Positions 26,688-35,161 of a stretch of DNA of 64,000 nucleotides are shown here, in pieces (the stretch's first letter is position 1; each line of letters begins with the position of its first letter). The position numbers were made by a program, and so were the translations under genes. Source of the DNA: Orbus sasakiae. Lineage in GTDB: Bacteria; Pseudomonadota; Gammaproteobacteria; Enterobacterales; Orbaceae. Under the pieces are notes generated by a model. That model saw only the letters and a program-made list of their open reading frames with translations, ran no database searches and was not told where the DNA came from. The stretch spans positions 1,426,001-1,490,000 of the forward strand of contig NZ_BAABHY010000001.1 of NCBI RefSeq assembly GCF_039542345.1, written 5' to 3'.

Positions 26688-27140
26688 ATGCAAATATGGA
26701 TCGATGCCGATGCCTGTCCGAATCCGATAAAAGACATTATCTACCGCGCAGCCAATCGTAAACAGATTTTGGTGACATTAGTTGCTAATCAATGGTTGAA
26801 ACTCCCTCCATCACCTTATATAAAAATGATGCAGGTAGAAAAAGGCTTTGATATTGCTGATAATCAAATCGTTAAACTTGTTCAACCCAATGATTTGGTA
26901 GTAACATCTGACATTCCCTTAGCGGCTGATGTATTAAATAAACACGCAAATGTATTAACCCCGAGAGGTGAACGTTATACACTTGAAACAATAAAAGAAC
27001 GCTTAGTAATGCGTGATTTTATGGAAACAATGCGGGCAAGTGGTATCCAGTCTGGTGGTCCAGCGCCTTTTTCAGCAAAAGATCGGGAGCAATTTGCAAA
27101 CCAATTAGATAGATTAATAACACAATTTAATAAGGAGTAA
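26688..27140 (+). CDS. yaiI: UPF0178 protein YaiI
   Basis: This 150-residue protein is an uncharacterised but widespread family member. The N-terminus QIWIDADACPNPIKDIIYRAA, VLTPRGERYTLETIKERL (about 101-118) and ASGIQSGGPAPFS (about 126-138) are signatures shared with E. coli YaiI; the acidic DADAC pocket suggests a metal-dependent PIN-like nuclease fold, but no activity is known. The frame is open from 26598, yet the upstream stretch is hydrophobic and unrelated to the family; ATG 26688 has AAGGGA in front and starts the conserved domain. It is followed after four bases by the YffB-like gene, so it begins a yaiI-yffB-dapE-ypfN operon. Confidence 0.92.
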   Translation: MQIWIDADACPNPIKDIIYRAANRKQILVTLVANQWLKLPPSPYIKMMQVEKGFDIADNQIVKLVQPNDLVVTSDIPLAADVLNKHANVLTPRGERYTLETIKERLVMRDFMETMRASGIQSGGPAPFSAKDREQFANQLDRLITQFNKE

Positions 27141-27144
27141 TCTG

Positions 27145-27495
27145 GTGATAACAATTTATGGTATTAAAAATTGTGACACAATGAAAAAAGCGTTTAATTG
27201 GCTTGATGAACAACATATTGATTACCATTTTCATAATTATAAAACCGATGGACTCAATGCTGAACAGTTACAAACTTTATTAGACTTACTTGGCTGGCAA
27301 ACATTACTGAACACAAAAGGCACGACTTGGCGTAAACTTGATGAAGCATCGCGTAATAGCGTCGTTGATGAAACAACAGCAAAAGCGGTCATGCTTGAAA
27401 ATACATCGATAATTAAACGCCCTATTTTAGTCCATGGTCAAAATGCGATTGCCGGGTTTTCTGCTGAACGTTATCAACAATTCTTTGAGAACTAA
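27145..27495 (+). CDS. yffB: ArsC/Spx-fold protein YffB
   Basis: This 116-residue thioredoxin-fold protein has GIKNCDTMKKA (5-15), with the single ArsC-type cysteine, and GTTWRKLDE (about 59-67), as in E. coli YffB. Unlike true arsenate reductases the family's role is not settled; a glutathione-dependent thiol reductase has been suggested. In E. coli the gene lies directly before dapE, as it does here (three-base gap). The start is GTG at 27145, with AAGGAG at 27132-27137 overlapping the stop of yaiI. Identity is secure, function is not. Confidence 0.9.
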   Translation: MITIYGIKNCDTMKKAFNWLDEQHIDYHFHNYKTDGLNAEQLQTLLDLLGWQTLLNTKGTTWRKLDEASRNSVVDETTAKAVMLENTSIIKRPILVHGQNAIAGFSAERYQQFFEN

Positions 27496-27498
27496 TCT

Positions 27499-28632
27499 AT
27501 GTCTGAATCTGTAATAGAATTAACTAAACAACTGATTGCACAAAAATCAGTAAGTCCAGATGACAAATCATGTCAGGAAATCATTATCGCTCGGTTAAAA
27601 GCATTGGGCTTTACGATTGAAGAGCTTAATTTTAACCAGACTAAAAACTTATGGGCTTATCATGGTGAAGGTGAAACATTGATGTTTGCAGGCCACACTG
27701 ATGTTGTTCCGGCTGGCGACGAATCAAAATGGCGTTTCCCGCCTTACCAACCCACGATTGATGATGAAGGAAATTTATACGGACGTGGTGCTGCCGATAT
27801 GAAAAGTGGTGTTGCTGCGATGGTATGTGCTGCTGAAGATTATGTTAAACAATATCCATATCACAAAGGACGTATTGCCTTTTTATTAACTTCTGATGAA
27901 GAAGCCGATGCGCTTGATGGTACCGTTAAAGTGGTGGAAGCACTAATTCAGCGCCAAGAACAGATTAATTACTGTATCGTGGGTGAACCGTCTAGTGAAA
28001 AAACTGTCGGCGATCAAATTAAAAATGGTCGCAGAGGTTCAATTACAGCTAATTTAGTGGTACATGGAATACAAGGTCATGTTGCCTATCCTCATTTAGC
28101 CGACAATCCTGTTCATCGATTCGCACCGGCTTTAAATGAATTAGTCAATACTATATGGGATCAAGGCAATCAATATTTTCCACCAACATCGATGCAAATC
28201 GCCAATATTAATGGCGGTACAGGTGCAGAAAACGTGATTCCAGGTGATTTAAAGGTCCAATTCAATTTTCGCTTTAGCAGTGAATTAACGGATCAAATCA
28301 TTAAAGAACGCGTTGAGACAATTCTTAAAAAATATCATTTAAACTATACATTGAATTGGCGTTTATCTGGTCAACCATTTTTGACAAAGCAAGGTAAGCT
28401 GACAGAAACAGCAAGCCAAGCAATTAATAATATTGTGCATATTAATCCAATACTATCGACGAGTGGTGGTACTTCTGATGGACGTTTTATCGCTAAAATG
28501 GGTTGTCAGGTGATTGAGCTCGGTGTAATCAATGCCACTATTCATAAAGTTAATGAACATGTGCATTGTGATCAAATTGTCAAATTAAAAGCCATTTATC
28601 AACAAATTTTAGAACGATTATTTAGCGAGTAA
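27499..28632 (+). CDS. dapE: succinyl-diaminopimelate desuccinylase
   Basis: This dinuclear zinc hydrolase removes succinate from N-succinyl-LL-diaminopimelate, supplying diaminopimelate for peptidoglycan and lysine. The 377 residues (E. coli 375) show the M20 peptidase motifs: FAGHTDVVPAGDESKW (about 65-80) with the first metal histidine and the catalytic Asp, GRGAADMKSG with the bridging Asp, LTSDEEADA with the catalytic Glu pair, and the final histidine in the C-terminal TSGGTSDGRF...NEHVH region. The lid/dimerisation domain (about 180-295) includes GRRGSITANLVVHGIQGHVAYPH. Third gene of the yaiI-yffB-dapE-ypfN series. Confidence 0.96.
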   Translation: MSESVIELTKQLIAQKSVSPDDKSCQEIIIARLKALGFTIEELNFNQTKNLWAYHGEGETLMFAGHTDVVPAGDESKWRFPPYQPTIDDEGNLYGRGAADMKSGVAAMVCAAEDYVKQYPYHKGRIAFLLTSDEEADALDGTVKVVEALIQRQEQINYCIVGEPSSEKTVGDQIKNGRRGSITANLVVHGIQGHVAYPHLADNPVHRFAPALNELVNTIWDQGNQYFPPTSMQIANINGGTGAENVIPGDLKVQFNFRFSSELTDQIIKERVETILKKYHLNYTLNWRLSGQPFLTKQGKLTETASQAINNIVHINPILSTSGGTSDGRFIAKMGCQVIELGVINATIHKVNEHVHCDQIVKLKAIYQQILERLFSE

Positions 28633-28636
28633 TATC

Positions 28637-28816
28637 ATGGAATGGTTAAAAGACTATTGGTGGATTATTTTAATTATATTATTGGGTGTTTTCATTAATA
28701 CCATTAAAGATTTAAATAAACTCAGTTTTAAAGAATACTTGAAAAAGAAAAAAGGAATTAAACCCATTCCATATGATGACGATGATGATTGGCCCCAAAA
28801 TAATAAACCTAAATAA
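28637..28816 (+). CDS. ypfN: small membrane protein YpfN (UPF0370)
   Basis: This 59-residue protein has one N-terminal membrane segment (WWIILIILLGVFINTI, about 8-23) followed by KDLNKLSFKEYLKKKKG and an acidic tail YDDDDDWPQNNKPK. The KDL after the membrane segment and the run of aspartates before WP match E. coli YpfN, which also lies right after dapE. The function is unknown. The gene begins four bases after the dapE stop with no strong ribosome-binding site of its own, pointing to translation coupled to dapE. It is short enough to be missed by length-filtered gene finding. Confidence 0.92.
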   Translation: MEWLKDYWWIILIILLGVFINTIKDLNKLSFKEYLKKKKGIKPIPYDDDDDWPQNNKPK

Positions 28817-28827
28817 TATCAAATATA

Positions 28828-28849
28828 AGGCCTCGATGAGGTCTTTTTT
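28828..28849 (+). terminator. intrinsic terminator of the dapE-ypfN operon
   Basis: AGGCCTC and GAGGTCT pair (one G-T pair) around a three-base loop and are followed by TTTTTTA. It begins about 11 bases after the ypfN stop. Confidence 0.85.
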
Positions 28850-28979
28850 ATACAATAGTATTTACGATAATTTTGTTAACGGAAAAATTCACCCTATCGA
28901 TTAGATATTTGACATCAAACAGCATAAATAGTTATAAAAGATTACGCTAAATTGTTATTTACATTTCTTTTTTTTTAAA

Positions 28980-28998
28980 GATAATGAGAACGATTATT
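28980..28998 (+). promoter_or_regulatory. Fur box upstream of fepA
   Basis: GATAATGAGAACGATTATT matches the 19-base Fur consensus GATAATGATAATCATTATC at 15 positions and lies 23 bases before the fepA GTG start. The placement implies repression by iron-loaded Fur and expression under iron limitation. Confidence 0.85.
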
Positions 28999-29021
28999 AT
29001 TTACATAATAGGGTTATAGTC

Positions 29022-31268
29022 GTGTCTAAACTTAAATCAACTTACTTTTTATCATTACTAATCAGTCTGAGTTGTGGTAGTGCTTACGCTCAAGATATTG
29101 AAAATACGGAACCAGATGATGTCATAGTGATAACAGCCGCGGAACAAACGCGTCAAGCACTGGGTGCATCGACCATCACAGCGCAAGATATTCAAAAATC
29201 ACCACCTAAAAATGATCTATCTGAAATTATTCGGACCATGCCTGGCGTTAATTTAACTGGTAATTCAACCAGCGGTCAACGTGGTAATAATCGCCAAATT
29301 GATATTCGAGGTATGGGGCCTGAAAATACGTTAATTTTAATTGATGGTAAACCTGTTAAGAGCCGTATGTCGGTACGCTATGGCTGGCGCGGTGAGCGTG
29401 ATACACGTGGAGATACTAACTGGGTACCCGCAGATCTGGTCGAACGCATTGATGTTATCCGTGGTCCGGCTGCAGCTCGTTATGGTGATGGTGCGGCTGG
29501 TGGTGTTGTAAATATTGTGACAAAACAACCCACAGGCGAGTTTCACGGTTCAATCAATAGCTATCTAAGTTTTCCTAGTCATAGTAAGGAAGGTGCTACA
29601 AAACGCACTGACTTTATGTTAACCGGTGGGTTAACTGATCAATTGAGTTTTAGATTATATGGTAACTTAAATAAAACAGATGCCGATGCATGGGATATTA
29701 ACCAAGGTCATGAATCAACGCGAACAGGGACTAATCTAGGAACGTTTCCTGCAGGCCGAGAAGGTGTACGAAATAAAGATATTAATGGTTTAATCCGTTG
29801 GGATATTAGCGACACCCAATCGATAGACTTTGAAGCAGGTTACAGTCGTCAAGGCAATATTTATGCAGGAGATACACAAAATACAAACACTAATTCATAT
29901 GTTAAAGGCTTGTATGATCAAGAGACAAATCGTTTATACCGTCAAAATTATTCAATAACGCATCGCGGTTATTGGGAAAGTGGTGTTAGTTCGTTATCTT
30001 ATATCCAATATGAAAAGACTAATAACAGCCGAGTAAATGAAGGTTTAGCTGGAGGAACTGAAGGTATCTTTGCTTCAAATAAATTGAGCACGAGCCAGTA
30101 TACTAACCTCACCTTACATAATGAAACCAATATACCTTTAATTTTATTTAAACCACAAACCATTACAATTGGTATTGAATATAATTATCAAAAATTAGAT
30201 GATCCAACATCGAATACTCAAACGACAACGGAAGCAGGTTCTGTGAGTTGGATAAGTGATACAAACCGATCAACAAAATCTTCGGCTAGTGCTTATGCAA
30301 TGTTTGTAGAAAATAATATTGAATTAACATCTACAACGATTTTAACGCCTGAACTGCGATTTGACTATAATAGTCTATCTGGTAGTAATTGGAGCCCTGC
30401 GCTTAATCTATCTCAAGAGTTAGGTGACTATTTTACTTTGAAACTGGGCATTGCTAGAGCTTATAAATCACCAAATCTATACCAATCAAATCCTAACTAC
30501 TTGCTTTATAGTCGTGGTCAAGGTTGTCCTGGTGGGAGTAGTAAAAGCTGTTATTTAATCGGTAATGAAAATTTAAGTCCAGAGACCAGTGTTAATAAAG
30601 AGATCGGTATAGAATTTCACAATAATGACGTTTTAGTAGCTGGAATAACCTATTTCCGTAATGATTATCATAATAAAATTGAGTCGGGTTTAACTGCTAT
30701 TGGTCAAGCAGAAGGTGGGACTAACCCTAACTATGCAAATGCCAATATATTCCAGTGGAGTAATGTACCTCGAGCTGTAGTTGAAGGTCTTGAAGGTAAT
30801 TTCACTTTACCAATTACCAATCGACTTAATTGGAGTAATAATTTAACTTGGATGTTAAAAACCAAAAATAAACTAACTGGTGATTATCTATCAATTATCC
30901 CTAAATTCACATTAAACTCATCGCTAAGTTGGCAAGCTACTGATGCGCTATCATTAAAAACATCTATCACATGGTATGGTCGTCAAAAACCAAAAAAATA
31001 TGACTTTAATGGTGATCCAGTGAGTGGAAGCTCATCTAATCAATTAAGCCCCTATTCAATTGTTAATTTAAGCGGACAATATCAATTTAATAAGAATATT
31101 GCTGTCACAGCAGGCATTGATAATATATTTGATAAGCGTTTATTTAGATCTGGTAATGCCGCTGCAGTAAAAAATAGTGCGGGTGTGACAACGATTGATG
31201 GCGCTGGCGCGGCTACGTACAATGAACCTGGCCGTACATTTTATATCAGTACCAACATTTCGTTTTAG
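29022..31268 (+). CDS. fepA: TonB-dependent ferric enterobactin receptor FepA
   Basis: This 748-residue outer-membrane receptor is very close to E. coli FepA (746). It shows a signal peptide (about 1-23, ending AYA-QD), a TonB box (DDVIVITA, about 31-38), a plug domain with MPGVNLTGNSTSGQRGNNRQ and IDIRGMGPENTLILIDGKPV (about 69-108), and a 22-strand barrel ending in EPGRTFYISTNISF with terminal Phe. Extracellular-loop segments such as YAGDTQNTNTNSYV are shared with FepA, so catecholate siderophores (enterobactin or its breakdown products) are the expected ligands. The start is GTG at 29022 after AGGGTT. A Fur box precedes it. Periplasmic and inner-membrane fep genes are not adjacent. Confidence 0.94.
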   Translation: MSKLKSTYFLSLLISLSCGSAYAQDIENTEPDDVIVITAAEQTRQALGASTITAQDIQKSPPKNDLSEIIRTMPGVNLTGNSTSGQRGNNRQIDIRGMGPENTLILIDGKPVKSRMSVRYGWRGERDTRGDTNWVPADLVERIDVIRGPAAARYGDGAAGGVVNIVTKQPTGEFHGSINSYLSFPSHSKEGATKRTDFMLTGGLTDQLSFRLYGNLNKTDADAWDINQGHESTRTGTNLGTFPAGREGVRNKDINGLIRWDISDTQSIDFEAGYSRQGNIYAGDTQNTNTNSYVKGLYDQETNRLYRQNYSITHRGYWESGVSSLSYIQYEKTNNSRVNEGLAGGTEGIFASNKLSTSQYTNLTLHNETNIPLILFKPQTITIGIEYNYQKLDDPTSNTQTTTEAGSVSWISDTNRSTKSSASAYAMFVENNIELTSTTILTPELRFDYNSLSGSNWSPALNLSQELGDYFTLKLGIARAYKSPNLYQSNPNYLLYSRGQGCPGGSSKSCYLIGNENLSPETSVNKEIGIEFHNNDVLVAGITYFRNDYHNKIESGLTAIGQAEGGTNPNYANANIFQWSNVPRAVVEGLEGNFTLPITNRLNWSNNLTWMLKTKNKLTGDYLSIIPKFTLNSSLSWQATDALSLKTSITWYGRQKPKKYDFNGDPVSGSSSNQLSPYSIVNLSGQYQFNKNIAVTAGIDNIFDKRLFRSGNAAAVKNSAGVTTIDGAGAATYNEPGRTFYISTNISF

Positions 31269-31287
31269 CATGGTTTTCATTGAACTA

Positions 31288-31315
31288 AATAGGAGGCACA
31301 GCCTCCTATTTTTTT
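31288..31315 (+). terminator. intrinsic terminator of fepA
   Basis: AATAGGAGGC (31288-31297) pairs with GCCTCCTATT (31301-31310) across a three-base loop and is followed by T residues to 31315. The stop codon of the converging esterase gene lies inside the downstream arm, so the two genes share this sequence. Confidence 0.9.
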
Positions 31316-32226
31316 AACATGTGAGGCAAACGGTCTTGTAACACAAGTACTGGGACGGATTGGTGGGTTTGTTGCGGATAAACGTGATAAGTCACCTCAA
31401 GATTAGGATTATTAGCTTGTATAAGCATTTGCGCAAGCTCCTTTGTATTATCAACCATTCGACGATTTTGCATATGTTTTAACCGTAACTGCTTTTCAAT
31501 ATCAGATCTAAACCCCTCTTGTCCTGTTAATGACTGCTCATACTCCCCTACTGAAAGATGTAAAGTCACAGATGTATTCAATTGCTGTACATGTAATTGC
31601 TCAAGAAAATAAGTCGCTTCTTTCATAATGTAACGTCCACTAAACCAAATTGATGGACTTGATGCAATATAATCAGAGAATGCATCGGGTTGGGTGAATA
31701 AAGTATGTAATACAAATAGCCCACCATAGGAATGACCGAAGATAATTTGCTTATGATCATTAACATGATAATTTTTATAAACAAATGGTTTTAATTCTGT
31801 TTGCAAAAATGCTAAAAATTCATCTGCACCACCAAATGCTTTAGGAATATTAATTTGGCCATTTGATAAAATTTCGAGTGACAGCTCTGGCGGTTTAGGT
31901 AAATAATCTAAATCTCTACGACTTGTTGTTGGGTAATCAATTGAAACTATAATTGCTTGTTGACGAATCATCTCACTGGCATGCTTAAAAAAACTATCGC
32001 CATCAAGTAAATAAATCACTGGCCAGCCTTGAGAGGGAGCTTTAACTGATGGACTATAAATCGATAATTTGTAATCACCCAATTTTTTTGAATGAAATAT
32101 TTTAATGGACGTTTTCCCTTCTAGTGATGGCGCAACGCTATAGCCATGTAATGACTTATCTGAACATCCCACAAAAAATAGTACACTGCTACATAACAGT
32201 AGCCAGTAAAGTAATTGACGTTGCAT
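31306..32226 (-). CDS. IroE-type siderophore esterase, predicted lipoprotein
   Basis: This 306-residue alpha/beta hydrolase of the esterase-D class has nucleophile Ser166 in FGHSYGG, a substrate-domain run VIYLLDGDSFF (70-80) and a C-terminal histidine in YPQQTHQSVP, as in IroE and Fes, which cut the trilactone of enterobactin or salmochelin. The N-terminus has a hydrophobic stretch ending FFVGC (Cys21), a plausible lipobox, so it would be membrane-anchored and face the periplasm, where IroE acts. It converges on fepA and shares its terminator. No Fes homologue, salmochelin genes or enterobactin synthesis genes are in the window. Family secure; substrate inferred from fepA. Confidence 0.82.
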   Translation of the reverse strand: MQRQLLYWLLLCSSVLFFVGCSDKSLHGYSVAPSLEGKTSIKIFHSKKLGDYKLSIYSPSVKAPSQGWPVIYLLDGDSFFKHASEMIRQQAIIVSIDYPTTSRRDLDYLPKPPELSLEILSNGQINIPKAFGGADEFLAFLQTELKPFVYKNYHVNDHKQIIFGHSYGGLFVLHTLFTQPDAFSDYIASSPSIWFSGRYIMKEATYFLEQLHVQQLNTSVTLHLSVGEYEQSLTGQEGFRSDIEKQLRLKHMQNRRMVDNTKELAQMLIQANNPNLEVTYHVYPQQTHQSVPVLVLQDRLPHMLKK

Positions 32227-32258
32227 TTAGCGTTTACTCAAACATTTAATATAAAATA

Positions 32259-32273
32259 GCCCGCATAGCGGGC
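32259..32273 (-). terminator. terminator after serC
   Basis: GCCCGC (32259-32264) pairs with GCGGGC (32268-32273) across a three-base loop. On the minus strand it is followed by TATTTTAT. It separates serC from the downstream esterase gene, whose start lies 32 bases further on. Confidence 0.7.
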
Positions 32274-32308
32274 AAATTTTGATTTAAATAAATATAAAAA
32301 CGATTCAA

Positions 32309-33391
32309 TTAACCGTGTGTTTTTTCAAATTGCTTCATGAAATCAACCAAATAACTAACCCCTTTAATATCCATTGCATTATAAAGAGATGCACGCATAC
32401 CACCGACAATCCGATGTCCTTTTATACCAATAATTCCAGCTTTAGTTGCCTCACTGACAAACAATTTATTCAATTCTTCAGTTGGCGCAACAAAAGGAAC
32501 ATTCATAATAGAACGATTAGCGGTAGCAATGTTGTTATGATAAAAATCAGAACTATCAATATACTGGTAAAGCATTGATGCTTTATGTTGATTGCGTTTT
32601 TCCATTTCAGCTAACCCCCCAAGTCGCTTGATCCATTTAAAAACAAGACCAGACATATACCAAGCAAATGTTGGGGGTGTATTGAACATTGAGTCATGTT
32701 TTGTTTCAACAGTATAATCTAACACTGACGGCAACATTTTATTGGCTTTCCCCAATAAATCATCACGAACAATAACGATTGTAATACCCGATGGCCCAAT
32801 ATTTTTTTGTGCACCTGCATAAATAATCCCATAACGTGAGACATCGATTGGTTTTGATAAAATGCATGAAGAATAGTCTGCTACAACGATTTTATCGTTA
32901 TAATTGGGTTCTTCAAAAATCGCTAAACCATCAATTGTTTCATTGGGGCAATAATGTATATAACCTGCATCAGAATTGACGTTCCAATTAGCCATAGTTT
33001 GTAAGGCAATTTTACTCTCGTGTACCGTTTTAATATCAATACGATTGGCTTTACAATATTTTTCCGCTTCATCGGCAGCACATTTACTCCAATAACCGCT
33101 ATCAATATAATCTGCACTGGTTTTGTTGCCTAAAATGTTTAACGGGACAGCCGCAAATTGCGCTCTAGCACCACCTTGTAAAAATAACACTTTATAGTTG
33201 TGTGGAATCTGCAAAATATCGCGTAAATCTTGTGTAGCCTCAATTGCACACTCATCAAAATCTTTACCTCGATGACTGAGTTCCATTACGGATGCTCCCG
33301 TATTGTTCCAATCTAAAAATTCAGCTTGTGCTTGTTTTAATACTTCTTGGGGAAGGATAGCTGGCCCCGCACTAAAATTATACGTTTTCAT
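32309..33391 (-). CDS. serC: phosphoserine/phosphohydroxythreonine aminotransferase
   Basis: This pyridoxal-phosphate enzyme makes phosphoserine for serine synthesis and 4-phosphohydroxythreonine for pyridoxal phosphate synthesis. The 360 residues (E. coli 362) start KTYNFSAGPAILPQEVL, with SVMELSHRGKDF (about 33-44), LQGGARAQFAAVPLN (about 72-86) and the cofactor lysine in YAGAQKNIGPSG (about 190-201). The frame opens 27 bases upstream at an ATG with no family similarity; 33391 gives the conserved start. In enterics it is followed by aroA, which is absent here. Fold class V aminotransferase; identity secure. Confidence 0.96.
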   Translation of the reverse strand: MKTYNFSAGPAILPQEVLKQAQAEFLDWNNTGASVMELSHRGKDFDECAIEATQDLRDILQIPHNYKVLFLQGGARAQFAAVPLNILGNKTSADYIDSGYWSKCAADEAEKYCKANRIDIKTVHESKIALQTMANWNVNSDAGYIHYCPNETIDGLAIFEEPNYNDKIVVADYSSCILSKPIDVSRYGIIYAGAQKNIGPSGITIVIVRDDLLGKANKMLPSVLDYTVETKHDSMFNTPPTFAWYMSGLVFKWIKRLGGLAEMEKRNQHKASMLYQYIDSSDFYHNNIATANRSIMNVPFVAPTEELNKLFVSEATKAGIIGIKGHRIVGGMRASLYNAMDIKGVSYLVDFMKQFEKTHG

Positions 33392-33586
33392 ATTATGCAG
33401 CCCGTTTAATAAAATCATAAGTCGTTAACAAAGATCGGAAATTTCTATTTTAGTACAGAATTTTACAAAGGCAATGCAAAGCAATAATAATTATCTATCT
33501 TGAAAGATATTTTGCTAATTAAATATGTTGAGCTATAATTAGCAGTAATTTTATTACAGACCTAATTATTGCTTCTGGAGTTCATT

Positions 33587-35062
33587 ATTTTTAAGCGCGT
33601 ATCACAAGTTTATCGTAAGCTTTTTAGCCCTCAAATTGCCGAAAAATCATCCATGGAAACACTCTCAACTCTGCCATCTTTATCAGTTGAAAGTTCACCT
33701 GTAATGAAGATTATTACGCGTTCACAACATAATATCTCTCGGCAATCGATTAGCGAAAATGCCTTAAAAGTTTTGTACCGCTTAAATAAACAAGGATATG
33801 AAGCCTATCTCGTTGGGGGCTGTGTACGCGATTTACTGTTAGGTAAGACGCCTAAAGATTTCGATATCGCAACAAATGCAACGCCAGAACAGGTCCAAAA
33901 GTCATTCCGTAATTGTCGTTTAGTTGGTCGACGATTTCGCTTAGCGCATATTATGTTTGGTAAAGAGATCATTGAAGTGGCTACATTTCGGGGTGAACAT
34001 GCCGATTTAAATGATAACGCAAGTGAAACGCAATTAGATACTAATGCATCAAAACGATCACAGGCAGGAATGTTACTGCGTGATAATGTTTATGGAACAA
34101 TAGAACAAGATGCAGTTCGCCGCGATTTTACCATTAACAGTTTATATTATAGTGTCAAAGATTTTTCGATCAGAGATTACTGCAATGGTGTCGACGATCT
34201 CAAAAATGGGGTTATTCGCTTAATTGGCGATCCTAAAACACGTTATCAGGAAGATCCAGTGCGTATGTTGCGAGCGATTCGTTTTGCCGCAAAATTGGAT
34301 ATGACCATTGATGCTCAGTCGGCTGCACCGATTAAAAATTTAGCACCTTTACTAAAAAATATTCCTTCAGCGCGTTTATTTGATGAATCGCTTAAATTAC
34401 TGCAAACGGGTTATGGTTATCAAACGTATTTATTGTTAAGAAAATATGGGTTATTTTCGCCACTTTTCCCAACAATATCGCGTTTATTATCAAGTCCCGA
34501 GCAACACACAAAATTGCATTTAAGTCATGCTGAACAGATGATTGAACAAACGCTTAAAAATACAGATTATCGTATTAGAAATAATCAACGAATTAACCCC
34601 GCATTTTTATTTGCAGCAATGCTGTGGTATCCATTATCAGAGCAGACTCAATCACTGATTTTAGAAAGTGGACTCACTTATCATGATGCTTTTGATCTTG
34701 CTATGCATGATATACTTGGTGAACAGTGTTCAACCATTTCTATACCAAAACGACTCACAGCGGTCATGTGCGATATTTGGCGATTACAACTTCGTTTGAA
34801 TAAACGTAGTTTAAAACGAGTGAAAGCCGTTTTTGAGCATCCTAAATTTCGAGCAGGTTATGATTTACTTGAGTTACGCGCATCGATTGAAAAAGGTGAA
34901 TTACTTGAATTAGCAACTTGGTGGGATGAATATCAGCACAGTGAACAAAGTAATCGAGAACAGATGATTACACAAGTCATTAGCGCTGAAAAGAAGCACA
35001 ATAATAAATACCGAAAGTCTAAAAATACCCGGGCACGCTCAACCAATAAAAGTAGTCAATAA
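33587..35062 (+). CDS. pcnB: poly(A) polymerase I, apparent AUU start
   Basis: This 491-residue enzyme adds 3' poly(A) tails that mark RNA for decay. The nucleotidyltransferase head shows LVGGCVRDLLLGKTPKDFDI with the two catalytic aspartates in DFD, then RRFRLAHIMFG, the neck RRDFTINSLYY, EDPVRMLRAIRFAAKL, and a basic tail (KYRKSKNTRARSTNKSS). No ATG or GTG fits the N-terminus. ATT at 33587, six bases after GGAG (33577-33580), starts FKRVSQVYRKLF, which matches E. coli FTRVANFCRKVL, where pcnB is known to start at AUU. A TTG at 33569 is the alternative but lies upstream of the ribosome-binding site. Confidence 0.93.
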   Translation: MFKRVSQVYRKLFSPQIAEKSSMETLSTLPSLSVESSPVMKIITRSQHNISRQSISENALKVLYRLNKQGYEAYLVGGCVRDLLLGKTPKDFDIATNATPEQVQKSFRNCRLVGRRFRLAHIMFGKEIIEVATFRGEHADLNDNASETQLDTNASKRSQAGMLLRDNVYGTIEQDAVRRDFTINSLYYSVKDFSIRDYCNGVDDLKNGVIRLIGDPKTRYQEDPVRMLRAIRFAAKLDMTIDAQSAAPIKNLAPLLKNIPSARLFDESLKLLQTGYGYQTYLLLRKYGLFSPLFPTISRLLSSPEQHTKLHLSHAEQMIEQTLKNTDYRIRNNQRINPAFLFAAMLWYPLSEQTQSLILESGLTYHDAFDLAMHDILGEQCSTISIPKRLTAVMCDIWRLQLRLNKRSLKRVKAVFEHPKFRAGYDLLELRASIEKGELLELATWWDEYQHSEQSNREQMITQVISAEKKHNNKYRKSKNTRARSTNKSSQ

Positions 35063-35161
35063 ATAAAAATTGTCAGATGGCAAAGTTATTAGTTATCACT
35101 TTAACAATTTAACGCTATAATGTCGCGATTGAATTTACGAGGTGATTATAGCTAATTACGA

